NCBI RefSeq assembly: GCF_025602895.1
Contig: NW_026516270.1
Coordinates: forward strand, 1-64,000
From: Polychytrium aggregatum
Taxonomy: Eukaryota; Chytridiomycota; Chytridiomycetes; Polychytriales
Length of the DNA stretch: 64,000 nucleotides
Direction of reading: 5' to 3'
The notes under the pieces are model-generated. The model saw nothing but the letters and a program-made list of their open reading frames with translations, was not told the origin of the DNA and ran no database searches. Both the position numbers and the translations under genes were made by a program. Of the stretch, positions 1-10,521 are shown piece by piece. Positions within the stretch are counted from its first letter, which is position 1. Each line of letters starts with the position of its first letter.

Positions 1-2179
1 GTGACCGGAGACGGTGGTGGCGACTCGAGGCAAGCACAAGTCCGTCCTCGGCTCGGAGCAGTCCAGGCAGGTCGTCAATGTGGGCACTGAACAGAAGGGG
101 ACTCAGGACCGAGCCTTGGATGAGACCCTTCTGCAGCCACACAGGCTGCGACGTGCGGCCCTTGCTGGCGACGCGGACAAGAGTGCGGTCGAACATGGCC
201 CTGAGGACCCCGACGGCGACCGGACCAGCACCTCGGGTGGCGATCTTGTCCCAGAGGCGCTCCCGCCAGACAGTGTCGTAGGCGGCCTTGATGTCGAGGA
301 AGACCAGGCTGTACTCGTCGTCGCGGATCTTGTTCATGCGGACAAGAGCGTCGAGCGAGTACACCTGGTCGAGGGTGCCTCGGTCCGGGCGGAAGCCTCC
401 CTGGGCAATGTCCATGATGCCGATCTCGCGGGTGAGGAACGGCAGCAGGACTCGCTCGGCGATCTTGCGGAGGACCTGGGTCAACCCGATGGGCCGGTAC
501 ATGGCCGGATCGAGGATCGAACCCTTGTTCTTGTAGACCGGGTGGATCAGGACAGTGTTCCACTCGGTCGGGACGACGGAGGCCTTGAGGGCGGCCAGCA
601 GGATGGCCCGGAGCCAGGGAGCGACCACGGGAGCGACAGGGTGCAGCATCTCGGCCTTGATCTTGTCCGGGCCGGAAGACTTGCGCTTGGGGGACTTGAC
701 GATGGCATCGGCCACCTCGTCCGACGACAATCGGGGAATGGAGCGGTCCTCGGGGAGCAGGCGCGGAACAGTGTCCAGGGGTCTTGGGCCGACGGTCCGG
801 TCAAAGGCGGCACCGGGGGTGTCCTGGGAGTGCGAGGAGACCTTGCCGTAGTGGACCACAAGTCGCTCGAGGGCCTCGTCCGAGTTGTCAAAGTGGAAGG
901 CGTCGTCGAGCTCCTTGCGCTTCTTCATGGCGGCCAGGGACTTGGCGACCTCGGAAGCGTTGAGGGAGTGCAGCTTGTTCATGGCCAGGGTCTCGGCTGC
1001 TCGGCGGGACTGGACGATGAGGTTCTTTTCTTGTTTGCGGACAGCGCGGAGTTCGGCGCGCTTGTCCTCGGCGACGCGGAGGGAGAGCCCGGGCAACTTG
1101 AGCTGGTAGATGAGATCGCGGCGCCTCTCGCGAAGCTGCCGCATCTCGGGGATCAGGGCCGGGTCCTTCCAGACGGTCTTGATGGAAGCCTTGCCGATGG
1201 TGGAGTCGGCAGCGGTGGTGATCAGGGCGATCATGATGGACCAGGCGCGGTCGATGCAGTCCTGGGCCGCACTCTCCGAGATCGGAATGACCGATCCCCT
1301 TGAGATTGGCCGGAGTGCAGCCTGGATGCGCTGCAGACCGCGTTCGCGCTCGTCCAGCAGCGCCAAGAGGTACTGGGCGCGGACGGCAGGATCCTCGAGC
1401 TGGGCGATCTTCCACTGCCATTGGTCGACCTTTGGGTAGTACTTTGGCTGTACCCGCAGAGTCGCCCAGATGGGGAAGTGGTCGGACTGGCCACGGAAGG
1501 CACCGGCAGTGTCGACCTGCAGCAGCGGGTCGTTGTTGGCCTGGCGATGCGACACAAAGATGTAGTCGATCGTTGTCCAGCTGGGACCCCGCTGCCGGGT
1601 GTGGGTCGGGATCACAGCTGGAGGCACAACGCGGAGACCGGCGCGGGAGACAGTGTCCTCGAGGATCTTCTCCCTGCCACGGAGCGGCGTGGGCAGTCCG
1701 CTCAGGGCACTGAGGTGGGCATTGAAGTCACCCACCACAATGACCTGGGCGTCGGGGAGGGCGGCCTTGGTGTGGATCGACTGGAGGGCCTCGCGGTAGT
1801 CGTCCAGCTTGAGGCTCGGGGACAGGTAGAAGTTGCCGATGTGGATGACGTGTTTGTATGTCACCCACATGGCGTCGCCCTTGTCGCTGACTTCAATGTT
1901 GGTGAAGTCGTGCGGGTCGATCCTGGCCGGGTTGTAGAGGATGGCGATGCCTCTACCGGCGCGGCAACGGGGACCAGGGACCTTGACGGCATAGCCACAG
2001 AGAGGGCTGCGGGGTTCGAGGTCGGCGAGGGTTTCTTGGACACCGACAAAGTCGATGTCGTTGGTGTCGATGAGGTTCTTGAGTTCAACGTCGTTGACGT
2101 TGATGCCACAGACATTGAAGGAAGCGACGGTCAGGGATGTCTGGGCCCTGCCGCCTCCCTGCGAGGGGTGTGGATTCAT
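1..2179 (-). CDS. LINE ORF2: APE endonuclease + reverse transcriptase, cut by window edge
   Basis: ORF2 of a non-LTR retrotransposon. The frame starting at ATG 2179-2177 is open for about 726 codons to the window edge, so the stop is not seen. The first ~235 residues are an AP-endonuclease-like domain: SFNVCGIN near the start, VQET, VVGDFNAH, TIDYIFVSHR and the terminal SDHFPI, i.e. the catalytic Asn/Glu/Asp/His set. After a basic linker the reverse transcriptase begins (YRPIGLTQVLRK, FLDIKAAYDTVW, GLIQGSVLSPLLF). The catalytic YxDD and any RNase H lie beyond position 1. I see no frameshift or stop, so the copy may be intact. It overlaps ORF1 by 4 nt. Clade not assigned. Confidence 0.88.
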   Translation of the reverse strand, partial: MNPHPSQGGGRAQTSLTVASFNVCGINVNDVELKNLIDTNDIDFVGVQETLADLEPRSPLCGYAVKVPGPRCRAGRGIAILYNPARIDPHDFTNIEVSDKGDAMWVTYKHVIHIGNFYLSPSLKLDDYREALQSIHTKAALPDAQVIVVGDFNAHLSALSGLPTPLRGREKILEDTVSRAGLRVVPPAVIPTHTRQRGPSWTTIDYIFVSHRQANNDPLLQVDTAGAFRGQSDHFPIWATLRVQPKYYPKVDQWQWKIAQLEDPAVRAQYLLALLDERERGLQRIQAALRPISRGSVIPISESAAQDCIDRAWSIMIALITTAADSTIGKASIKTVWKDPALIPEMRQLRERRRDLIYQLKLPGLSLRVAEDKRAELRAVRKQEKNLIVQSRRAAETLAMNKLHSLNASEVAKSLAAMKKRKELDDAFHFDNSDEALERLVVHYGKVSSHSQDTPGAAFDRTVGPRPLDTVPRLLPEDRSIPRLSSDEVADAIVKSPKRKSSGPDKIKAEMLHPVAPVVAPWLRAILLAALKASVVPTEWNTVLIHPVYKNKGSILDPAMYRPIGLTQVLRKIAERVLLPFLTREIGIMDIAQGGFRPDRGTLDQVYSLDALVRMNKIRDDEYSLVFLDIKAAYDTVWRERLWDKIATRGAGPVAVGVLRAMFDRTLVRVASKGRTSQPVWLQKGLIQGSVLSPLLFSAHIDDLPGLLRAEDGLVLASSRHHRLRS
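2176..2179 (-). promoter_or_regulatory. ATGA stop-start overlap coupling LINE ORF1 and ORF2
   Basis: On the minus strand the four bases read ATGA: TGA ends ORF1 and ATG begins ORF2. No other in-frame ATG lies between this one and the conserved endonuclease SFNV motif. Such overlaps are known in some non-LTR elements and viruses to support termination-reinitiation by the same ribosome. The overlap is seen; the mechanism is inferred. Confidence 0.7.
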
Positions 2180-4461
2180 TGGAGTCGTGCAGCGCTGCTG
2201 CTGGCCCGGGGGCCCTCTCCTTCAGAGTCAGTGTCCATGACGGACAGCGGGACTCTGTAGGCGGGGTGAGGCTTGCTGGGCTTTGACGAGGCACCAGCGG
2301 CGGGGGCAGCAGCAGCAGCGACAGCAACGACAACGGCAGGGGCAGCGGTAGCGGCAGCGGCAGAGGCAGACGACGAGGCAGCGGCAGCGGCAGAACCAGG
2401 GACCTTGGGGACGGCGGTGATGTCCGCCCGCTTGACCTCCTTGCCGGATAGGGCCTTCTTGAGGAGCGAGTCGTACTCGTCGCGGTACTCCTCGGGGATG
2501 CGCATCTGGATGCAGCGGCGGACAGGGGCGGTCTTGGCCTTGGCTGCCTGGCGGAGGGACTTTGCCATAAAGTTCTTGATGGCATCGGATCGGGACAGGG
2601 CCAGTCCATGGTGCTTGAGACCATGGATGACGTCGTAGGCCGGTACGACCCTGACCCTGCCATGTGTGGACGACAGCGACTCCAGACGGGCACCAAGGTC
2701 GGCCTTGTTGGATTTGTCGCGGACAAGGACCTCCATGACCGTGGCCTCAGGGAAGTTGATCTCGGCCAACTCCCTGGTGTCGATGCCGCATCGCTTGAGG
2801 TTGCGGCGGACACTGCCGAGGTCGCCACAGCGGATGCCCTCGACGTACAGCCAGTCCATGTTGGTGACGGCCTCCCTGAACTTGTCGTTCCGGAGCTCAG
2901 AGTTGGCGACCGTCCCGGGGACAAGGACTGGCTGGCGGTGCTGGTTGGGCTGGATCGGCTTGGAGGAGCCTGGCATTCGGCCGGTGGTCAGCATCCTCTT
3001 CCATTCGTCGAGCTGGCTGGCCTCGGACATGCGGCCGACACGGCTCTCGGCCTCCCGAACGTTCTTCAAGAGAGCGGCCTTGTACGAGGGAGACGGGGCG
3101 GAAACAGGGGCAGAGCCAGGGAGGGAGCCGGAGGACTGGGTCTTGGAACCGGGGGACTGGGTCTTGGGGGTGGCAGTCTTGTTGGCAACAGACTTGCGGA
3201 GCTGCTCCGTGGCACGGCTGATTGCCACATTGGACTTGGCGATCTTCTGGACCATGGCCTTGGTGGCAGCATCCATGTTGTCGGCCACGAGTGCCTCGAA
3301 CAGGATGGACTGCACCCGGTCAGCCTCTCGCTTGAGGATAGCGAGGGCCTCCTCGGGTTTCATCGCAGGGACGGGAGCCTGGGACGGAGGAGGGGTCTTG
3401 GCCTTGACGACGGGTCGGGGCGGAAGGACGGGCCTGGCCTTGGGGACAGGGGACGCAGTGCCAACAGCATCAACAGCTCGACGAGCTGGATCGACGGGGT
3501 CAGCAGTGGAAGCAGGGGCTGCTCGAGGGGCGCCTTCAGAGGCACCACGGGGGACGGCGCGCTGCTTGTCCATGGTCTTGAGGCCGCACTTGGTGTGGAA
3601 GTTCTCCTTGAACTTGTCCGAGAACGCATCCACAAACAGCTTGCGGGACTCCTTGGTGGTGCGGCTCATGTGGGCCCAGAACTGGAAGGCCGACATCTGG
3701 CCGGGGCAGGGTCCGTCCTCGAGGGCCTGGGGACACTTGAGCTGGAGCTCGTCCTTGCCGTGCTTGACGACGATCCAGGGATCGGCCGAGGCGAGCTTGC
3801 ACTTGCGGCACAGGACAGTGCACTGCAGCTTGGCGGTCACGGCCATCCACAGCTGGTTGTTCATCTTGGTGACGTCGATGATCTGGGTTGCAGCCTTCTG
3901 ATCATCGACGTCGGACGAGGCGTGCCACTTGCGCCAGAACTCGTCGCGCCAAGGAACCGAGACGACGTCGGCACTGGGCTGGACAACAATGTCCATGGCA
4001 CAGTGGTCTTGGTGGGGAGCGGCGGAGGAGGACACGGGAGCCAGGGACTCGGCAGGGTGGTCTTGGTCGGCACAGGAGGACGAGGGCTCAGCGTCAGGCT
4101 CTTGGTCCGGGCTGAGGTCTTCTTCGACATTGATGTCCTCCAGTTCATCAATGTCGACGGCGGCACGGGCGGCAGCGCGGTCCAAGGGCGGGAACGAAAA
4201 GTCGGGTTCGGCCGGGAACCTGAACTCGGGCGGGGCCGGGAGCCTGGACTCGGGCACGGACACGGACGGGAACTCGGACTCGGGGAGACGCTCGTCATGC
4301 TCCGGCCTGGGGAGCATGGTCATTGCGTCGGGCAAGGACAGGCGACGCTTGGCGGGGGAGGAAGGGGTGGCCACGGGTCGCTCCTTGCGCTTGAAGATCA
4401 AGCTGCCGACAGCGATGGTCGAGGCCGGGAGAAGGGACTGCTGGGGTCTGTCCTTGGACAT
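2176..4461 (-). CDS. LINE ORF1: gag-like RNA-binding protein, 761 aa
   Basis: First ORF of the same non-LTR element, 761 codons, immediately upstream of ORF2. It is proline/serine-rich at the N terminus. It has a cysteine cluster around residue 220 (LCRKCKLAS, then LKCPQALEDGPCPG) that could be a zinc ribbon, a long basic Ala/Pro/Lys-rich middle, and a low-complexity Ala-rich C terminus (A/S runs near 2290-2400). It lacks the CCHC knuckles usual in many LINE ORF1 proteins. By position it should bind the element RNA; that role is inferred from LINE organisation, not from a recognised domain. The long opposite-strand ORF here is a codon-bias shadow. Confidence 0.75.
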   Translation of the reverse strand: MSKDRPQQSLLPASTIAVGSLIFKRKERPVATPSSPAKRRLSLPDAMTMLPRPEHDERLPESEFPSVSVPESRLPAPPEFRFPAEPDFSFPPLDRAAARAAVDIDELEDINVEEDLSPDQEPDAEPSSSCADQDHPAESLAPVSSSAAPHQDHCAMDIVVQPSADVVSVPWRDEFWRKWHASSDVDDQKAATQIIDVTKMNNQLWMAVTAKLQCTVLCRKCKLASADPWIVVKHGKDELQLKCPQALEDGPCPGQMSAFQFWAHMSRTTKESRKLFVDAFSDKFKENFHTKCGLKTMDKQRAVPRGASEGAPRAAPASTADPVDPARRAVDAVGTASPVPKARPVLPPRPVVKAKTPPPSQAPVPAMKPEEALAILKREADRVQSILFEALVADNMDAATKAMVQKIAKSNVAISRATEQLRKSVANKTATPKTQSPGSKTQSSGSLPGSAPVSAPSPSYKAALLKNVREAESRVGRMSEASQLDEWKRMLTTGRMPGSSKPIQPNQHRQPVLVPGTVANSELRNDKFREAVTNMDWLYVEGIRCGDLGSVRRNLKRCGIDTRELAEINFPEATVMEVLVRDKSNKADLGARLESLSSTHGRVRVVPAYDVIHGLKHHGLALSRSDAIKNFMAKSLRQAAKAKTAPVRRCIQMRIPEEYRDEYDSLLKKALSGKEVKRADITAVPKVPGSAAAAASSSASAAAATAAPAVVVAVAAAAAPAAGASSKPSKPHPAYRVPLSVMDTDSEGEGPRASSSAARLQ

Positions 4462-4570
4462 CGCTCAGCAGTGGGGAAGGGGACAGGGAGTGTGGGAGCG
4501 AGGGCGGGGAACTGGAGGGGCAGAGCTGGAACAAACACAGAGGTGAAAGCAGTGTGGTGCAGGCCACACG

Positions 4571-4710
4571 GTGCAGCAAGAGCAATACAGGTGCAGCAGG
4601 AGCAGGACAGGTGCAGCAAGAGCAGGACAGGTGCAGCAAGAGCAGGACAGGTGCAGCAAGAGCAGGACAGGTGCAGCAGGAGCAGGATAGGTGCGGCAGG
4701 AGCAGAGAAC
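4571..4710. repeat. 20-bp tandem repeat, seven units
   Basis: Seven back-to-back 20-bp units beginning at 4571, 4591, 4611, 4631, 4651, 4671 and 4691, consensus GTGCAGCAAGAGCAGGACAG. The outer units diverge most. The array lies 110 bp upstream of LINE ORF1, so it may be 5' UTR promoter monomers of the element, or a flanking minisatellite. There are no spacers, so it is not CRISPR. Confidence 0.9.
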
Positions 4711-6270
4711 TCGATGTGCGATGAACCTGTGTTTCACGATCCGATCCCGCGTTGGCGATCCGAAACTCGCATTGGCGATGTCAGTCAAGCTGGTCTTCCT
4801 CGCTGCCGTATTTATCGTTTCCCAGTCTGCATCGCCGCCAGCGTCAACGATCGTGGGAATCGCCCCAACCAGACTTATCTGCCATCGTGATCGACCATCG
4901 TGATCAACGTCACAGTCTGCGCACCGATATCGCACGAATCAGCATCGACGATGACCAATACCCTCCCCATCCATGGCCAAACCTTACGCATCCACGATGC
5001 ATGGATGATGCAATTCACATCCCATGACACCCCAGACGCAGCTTTCCCACGGCAGATACGCCCTCGGATACCCCAATCTGAGTCGGTTTGGGGGAGATAC
5101 GAACCCGATGATCGGAGTGTGAGGTCGGAATGGCATGTGGGATGCCCCATCAGACTCATCATCCATGAGACAAGTGCATGGAGATGCCATGATCCATCGC
5201 CGAGTCTCAACCCTGGCGAAGACCATTGGTTCATCCACCGTTCATGACAAGTCGATTGCCAATGCACCAGTCATGCATGCGTCATCGTGGATGCACTGTC
5301 TGCCCCAAAGCATGGAGTTCCCACGATCCCAAGGTCGAGACTACTCCTCAGAGCACCTTGCGTTGACTAGTCATAGAGTCAGTATGATATGCCATTGTGT
5401 CCATCCTCTGGCATACCACTACCCCAACCAATGATGGCAGGGTAAGGTGGCATTATCTCGAAGGCCGATTGCGTCATGCATCGGACTCTGGAAGGCATCA
5501 GACGCCGTTGAGCACTATGAACTCGGACTTGGACATGGTACCAGGCATCGCGACATCATTCACTGAACACATGCAGGGAAGGACAGTGATGGTGGCAGTA
5601 TGTGGCGATGGCAAGAGAGTCACACATATCAATCAAGGGTCAGCATTGGTGTTATTGCAGTTATGTAGTGATATCAGTGATGGAAGAGCGGAGGGTACTC
5701 AGCGAGTAGTCAAGACACACTCCCACTCAAACCAAAGGCCAACAGGCAGAGCATGTAGAGGGAGAGTGGACAAGTGCTGCACCCTGAGCCTAAACCCTCT
5801 AAGCCTAACCAACTCATGCTAAGCCTGCTGTGATACTGTTGCCAAGATGTGGCAGTGGGGTGGACATGATTGATTTTGTACCATCGGCCAAGGCTTGGAG
5901 CCTCCCCGACAGTGTGTTTTTATTGAACCAATACATCGACAACAGAAAGAAAAGTCCAGCCATAATCGCAAGAGTAGAATGGTCAAACAAGAGGGTACTG
6001 AAGAAACGTACTGAATAAGTTGAATAGTGAATATCAGACTCAAAGAACGGATCAACAACTGGAGACTCAGACCCGGCTACAGAGTTAGTCGGAAACCCAA
6101 GTCTGACAACTGGATCTACACTTGAAACCTCGACTCATGAAAACAAACAACCTCAATAGTGTCTCGAATATACAACAAACCGTCGAGAAGAAAGGAATGA
6201 TACTGTTCTACATCAGCAGCACTAATCAGCTGCCCCAACAGCCTCGGTAGTTTCCGTAGTATCCTGGTGT
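4711..6270. other. Non-coding interval, no gene recognised
   Basis: About 1.56 kb between the LINE 5' side and Gypsy A copy 1. It is lower in GC than its neighbours and has no long ORF with recognisable protein features. TGATACTGTT occurs at about 5830 and again near 6197, which hints at an eroded LTR or solo element, but I could not find convincing ends or a target duplication. Confidence 0.5.
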
Positions 6271-6579
6271 TGTAACGTCCACTACTGGGACGTTGGGGCA
6301 AGACGGGGAGGGAGGGGGTACAAGACAAGACAGGACGGGGCAGAACAGGGCGGTGCTAGGCTACTCTAGCGGACGGGTGAGCTCGGGGAGCACTTACGTT
6401 TATTCACGATAAAACCGAACTCCAGACAAACGGGGGGAACGGGGGCAACCCGCAGGTATACCCTGCGGTGGCCTGCCTGCGGTGCGTGAAAACGCAAAGC
6501 GCAGCACAGGTCACGACCCACTGCGCCGCGCAGTACGCGCAGTACGCGCAGCACAGCGTCGGAGATACCATCTCCTACA
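6271..6579 (-). repeat. Element A 3' LTR, copy 1 (309 bp)
   Basis: Bounded by TG...CA (minus strand TGTAGG...GTTACA) and repeated at 11429-11737, 30727-31035, 35885-36193 and, inverted, 11917-12225. Each end is a small hairpin: near the 5' end GGAGAT/ATCTCC with a 3-nt loop, at the 3' end AACGTCC/GGACGTT with a 7-nt loop. AATAAA occurs inside (minus strand) and could serve polyadenylation. Confidence 0.93.
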
Positions 6580-6588
6580 CTCCCACAC

Positions 6589-9500
6589 TTAAGAAGGCTT
6601 CCTGCGAGGAGCCCTGCGTGTGCTCTTTATTTGGGGCTCCTCGAGGTGTTTACCGTATTTACTCAGCTCCTCGGGTGCATGGGACAAGTCCTCCAGTGTT
6701 TGCCATGTGTTGCCCGAGTGTGGGTAACCAACCCACTTGACATAAAACCGAAGTGACCCATCAGCCACTTTCTTGTGCCTCACGATCCTTTCGACTTCAT
6801 ATTCTTGAGTATAGTATTGTCCGAGGTCGTCTTCCAGTGGTGCGTCGTCCGGGACACCTTCGTCGGCGTCGGGGAACTGTGCTGGACTGCGGGTCGTGTG
6901 GCGACGCAGCTTGGACACATGGAAGACAGGATGGAGCTTGCTTCCAGGTGGCAAGTCCAACAGGTAGTTGAGGGGACTGGGTCGGGCCGCTATCTTGAAC
7001 GGTCCTCGGTACTTGGGCAACAACTTCTTTGACTGGGCTTCGGGGACCTTGATGTTGTCGGCGTCCAGGTAGACAAGGTCTCCAACTTCAAAGGAGACAT
7101 CCTGGTGTCGGCGGTCGTAGTACTTCGCCATCACTTGTTGCGCATCCGTGAGCGCGTCGGCGATCATCTTGTGTCGGACTTGATGATCTTTGACAAAGGC
7201 ACTTGGTTTGGGAGGCAATCCAGCCGTGGACTCGGTCAGTGTCAAGGAGGTGGGAACATCAGGCTGGAATCCGTAGAGCGCCTCAAAGGGGCTCAAGCCA
7301 GTTGTGCTCGACTTGGCGGTGTTGTATGCAAACTCTGCATGACTCAGCTGTATGTCCCAGTCGTCTTGGCTGGTCGAGGCGTATGTCCTCAGGTATTGCT
7401 CGAGGGTGCGGATCGTCCGCTCGGACTGTCCATCCGTTTGTTGGTGGTGCGAGGTTGACATGTTCAGCTTGGTGCCGAGATGGTCGAACAGACTTGTCCA
7501 AAACAAGGAGGTGAATCGGGGGTCTCGATCACTGACGATGGACTTTGGGAGGCCGTGGTGCTTGAACACATGCTTGAAGAACAGCAGTGCAAGGTCAGGC
7601 GCGGAGCATGTCGTCTGGCACGGCACAAAGTGTGCCATCTTGCTGAACCTGTCGACAAAGACAGCGATTGCATCGTGGTCCAACTTGGTCGTCGGTAGAT
7701 GCGTGATGAGATCCATGGACATGCTGGTCCAGGGGCGGTCGGGAACAGGCAGGGGTTGCAGCAATCCTTGCTCTCGGGTCGTGCGTGACTTGACCATCTT
7801 GCAGGTATGGCAGGACTCGATGTACTTCTCGACGGTGCGCTTCATTCCAGGCCAGTATGCGACTTTGGCCAGTCGGTCGTATGTCTTCTCGACTCCAAAG
7901 TGTCCAGCGAGGGGCGAGTCGTGGACCTCTTGGAGCAACTTGGTCTTCAACGACGGAATGTCCGGCACACAGACACGGCTGTCCTTCTTCAGGAGGAGCA
8001 GGCCATCACGCACTGTGTACTCGGATGATTCGTCGTCCTTGGGGAGCTTAGACACCTTTCGGAACAGTTCTCCGAACTGTTTGTCGTTGGCGATGTTGTC
8101 TCGGACAACATCCAGCATCGTGTTGTCGACACTGACAGTCGACTCGTACAGTGACGCCAATTGGTAGTCGGGGCGTCGGGACAGTGCGTCAGGCACCACA
8201 TTGAGTTTGCCTTTCTGGTATACAACCTCGTAGTTGTACTCGGCGAGGAACTCCATCCATCGCGCTTGGCGTCGGCTCAGGTTCTTCTTGGTGTCGAGGT
8301 AACGCAGTGACTGGTGGTCCGTCACAATCTTGAAGGGCTTGGCGGTACCGTGGAGGTACACTCGGAACTTCTGCAGCGCGTAGATGATCGCAAGCTGCTC
8401 CTTCTCGTGCACGGGATAGTTGATCTCGTGTTGGGACAGTTTGCGCGACTCGAAGGCAACGGGCCTTCCCTCCTGCATCAAAACAGCTCCCACCGCAAAG
8501 TCGGAGGCGTCGGTGTGCACGGAGACATCCGTGTTCGGGTCGAACACAGCGAGGACAGGAGCGTTCGTCAAGGCGTGCTTGAGGGTCTCGAACGCTTGGC
8601 GTTGTGGGTGGTCCCACACGAAGGGGCACTCTTTGCGGAGTAGGTCTGTGAGTGGACCGGCAGTGCGCGCCAGATCGGGGATGAATCGGCGGTAGTAGTT
8701 GACGAGACCGAGAAACGACTGCACGTCAGAGACGCATGCGAGCGGCGGCCACTCGACCACAGACTTGACCTTGGCGGGGTCGACTTCGATTCCTCTTCCT
8801 GAGACAACGTGTCCCAGGAACGGGACTTGATTCTTGAAGAACTCACACTTGGACAGTTTGGCATACAACTTGTGCTCGCGTAGCTTGGCCAGCACGCGGG
8901 CGACATGACCTTCATGGGTCGCTTCATCCTTGCTGTACACAAGGATATCATCCAGGTACACGATGACAGAGTTGTCGAGCTCTTGGCGGAACACATCGTT
9001 CATCAGCTGCATGAACGTGGCAGGTGCGTTCGTCAATCCGAACGGCAGCACTAGGAACTCGTACAGTCCGTAGCGAGTCCTGAAGGCGGTCTTGTGGACA
9101 TCATCCTCGTGGATGCGGATCTGATGGTAGCCTGAGCGGAGGTCTATCTTGCTAAAGACCTTTGCTCCACTCAGACGATCCATCAACTCGTCGATCCTGG
9201 GCAACGGGTAGGTGTTCTTGATGGTCTGTTTGTTTAGTGCGCGATAGTCGACGCACATCCTGAGATCACCTTCTTTCTTCTTGACAAAGAGCACTGGTGC
9301 ACCATACGGTGACTGGCTCGGGCGGATGAACCCATGGGCGAGGAGGTCATCCAACTGGCGCTTGAGTTCGTCCATCTCCGTCAGCGACAGTTGGTACGTC
9401 GGTCTTGACGGAGGCGACGAGCCTGGTTCGATGTCGATGCGATGATCGACGGTGCGTTGGGGTGGCAGGCATTGTGGCAACTGGTCGGGGAATACGTCCT

Positions 9501-10521
9501 TGTACTCGTCGAGCAGCTTGGTCACCACAGGCGGGGGACCGGGACCGGCTTGGTCGGTGTCGTCGACCTCACGCACGACACAGAGGAACGACGTGTCCTT
9601 CTTGATCAGCCTCTTGAATTGCATGGCTGAGAGGAGAGGTGGCATGTTGGGTGAGGCCATGCCCTGCAGGACAATGTCAGGGCCAACACGGACAGTGCGG
9701 CCTTTCCAGTCGACGACTGGAGTCGGCTCGGCACGAGCAAGCCAGCTCATGCCGAGGATGGCATCGAACTTGGTGTCGATCACTTGGAACAACAGGACAG
9801 GATGGTACTTGGGATGGAGGGCCACTCGCAGGACCACTTGGTGTGTGCACTGCTGCACACGATCGTCTGCAAGCGCCACACTCATCGGCGACTTCTTCTT
9901 GGTTGCATGTATGTTGAGCTCCTGGAGCAAGCGTCTGCTGACAAAGTTGCAGCTTGCTCCAGAGTCCACCATCATTCGGACGGTGTGACCTTGGACGGTG
10001 GCAGGGAGGTACAGCAGGGACTCTTCATGGTCCTCCTGCACAGCCTCCTGCACCATGACTTGACTTGGGGGAACGGGCGACACTTGGTCTTGGTTGGCTT
10101 CATCACGGCCACTCGGACATTTTGGATAGGGTTCGGCCATTGCGGGGGCCTGCGGCGTCAGCACGCCATTGCACACGACGTCCACGGCTTGCGGACACAT
10201 GTCGGAAGCATCCGACACACACGACTTGACAGGGGTGAGGGCACAGGCGGTCCTGTCCCTCAAGGGTTCTTGATTTTCTTTTTTGTTTTGGTTTTCAATT
10301 TTGGTTTTCTCTTCACGTTCGTGGAGAGGCAGGCGGCTTGCGCCACCATGCACCTCTCGCACGACGCACAACACTTGGTTTGTTTCTCCTTCGGGGGAGG
10401 GGGCGAGGTGAACTTCCTCTGGAGACGCGTGGACTGCATTGAGCAATCCACGGCGTTGGTCTCCTACTAGGGCTCCAGAGCCACCTAGTAGGGTCGGCCG
10501 TTTCCCGACTTCATGGGGCAC
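6589..10521 (-). CDS. Element A Pol polyprotein (PR-RT-RH-IN-chromodomain)
   Basis: 1310 codons from the -1 frame overlap with gag to a TAA 9 bp before the 3' LTR. Order: aspartic protease (VDSGAS near residue 185), reverse transcriptase (VDYRALNK; catalytic YLDD near 521), RNase H ([10 protein letters not shown] near 670), integrase with an HHCC zinc module (CHTCKM) and DDE core ([31 protein letters not shown]), and a chromodomain at the end ([22 protein letters not shown]). The chromodomain should guide integration to histone-marked chromatin. Translation probably needs -1 frameshifting at 10500-10506. No inactivating change seen. Confidence 0.96.
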   Translation of the reverse strand: MPHEVGKRPTLLGGSGALVGDQRRGLLNAVHASPEEVHLAPSPEGETNQVLCVVREVHGGASRLPLHEREEKTKIENQNKKENQEPLRDRTACALTPVKSCVSDASDMCPQAVDVVCNGVLTPQAPAMAEPYPKCPSGRDEANQDQVSPVPPSQVMVQEAVQEDHEESLLYLPATVQGHTVRMMVDSGASCNFVSRRLLQELNIHATKKKSPMSVALADDRVQQCTHQVVLRVALHPKYHPVLLFQVIDTKFDAILGMSWLARAEPTPVVDWKGRTVRVGPDIVLQGMASPNMPPLLSAMQFKRLIKKDTSFLCVVREVDDTDQAGPGPPPVVTKLLDEYKDVFPDQLPQCLPPQRTVDHRIDIEPGSSPPSRPTYQLSLTEMDELKRQLDDLLAHGFIRPSQSPYGAPVLFVKKKEGDLRMCVDYRALNKQTIKNTYPLPRIDELMDRLSGAKVFSKIDLRSGYHQIRIHEDDVHKTAFRTRYGLYEFLVLPFGLTNAPATFMQLMNDVFRQELDNSVIVYLDDILVYSKDEATHEGHVARVLAKLREHKLYAKLSKCEFFKNQVPFLGHVVSGRGIEVDPAKVKSVVEWPPLACVSDVQSFLGLVNYYRRFIPDLARTAGPLTDLLRKECPFVWDHPQRQAFETLKHALTNAPVLAVFDPNTDVSVHTDASDFAVGAVLMQEGRPVAFESRKLSQHEINYPVHEKEQLAIIYALQKFRVYLHGTAKPFKIVTDHQSLRYLDTKKNLSRRQARWMEFLAEYNYEVVYQKGKLNVVPDALSRRPDYQLASLYESTVSVDNTMLDVVRDNIANDKQFGELFRKVSKLPKDDESSEYTVRDGLLLLKKDSRVCVPDIPSLKTKLLQEVHDSPLAGHFGVEKTYDRLAKVAYWPGMKRTVEKYIESCHTCKMVKSRTTREQGLLQPLPVPDRPWTSMSMDLITHLPTTKLDHDAIAVFVDRFSKMAHFVPCQTTCSAPDLALLFFKHVFKHHGLPKSIVSDRDPRFTSLFWTSLFDHLGTKLNMSTSHHQQTDGQSERTIRTLEQYLRTYASTSQDDWDIQLSHAEFAYNTAKSSTTGLSPFEALYGFQPDVPTSLTLTESTAGLPPKPSAFVKDHQVRHKMIADALTDAQQVMAKYYDRRHQDVSFEVGDLVYLDADNIKVPEAQSKKLLPKYRGPFKIAARPSPLNYLLDLPPGSKLHPVFHVSKLRRHTTRSPAQFPDADEGVPDDAPLEDDLGQYYTQEYEVERIVRHKKVADGSLRFYVKWVGYPHSGNTWQTLEDLSHAPEELSKYGKHLEEPQIKSTRRAPRRKPS
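10463..10506 (-). promoter_or_regulatory. -1 frameshift signal of element A, copy 1
   Basis: Read on the minus strand: heptamer G GGA AAC (10506-10500) in the gag frame, 7-nt spacer, then a hairpin with arms CCTACTAG (10492-10485) and CTAGTAGG (10470-10463). The interior GGCTC/GAGCC forms an inner stem. The gag TAG stop lies in the 5' arm. Slipping back one base continues directly into pol. This fits the textbook X XXY YYZ plus stem-loop layout; function is not shown by sequence alone. Confidence 0.85.

Noticed and set aside
14-1303. 429-codon plus-strand ORF at the left edge
   Set aside because: Complement of the LINE endonuclease/RT frame; no recognisable protein.
4571-4710. CRISPR array
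   Set aside because: Units are contiguous 20-mers without spacers and the DNA is eukaryotic.
2608-4890. 760-codon plus-strand ORF opposite LINE ORF1
   Set aside because: It is antisense to a better-supported ORF and has Gly/Leu/Asp-rich sequence typical of reading GC-rich codons backwards; no domain.
5835-6240. An LTR with TGTTG...CAACA ends
   Set aside because: No second copy, no target duplication and no promoter motif; the ends could be chance.
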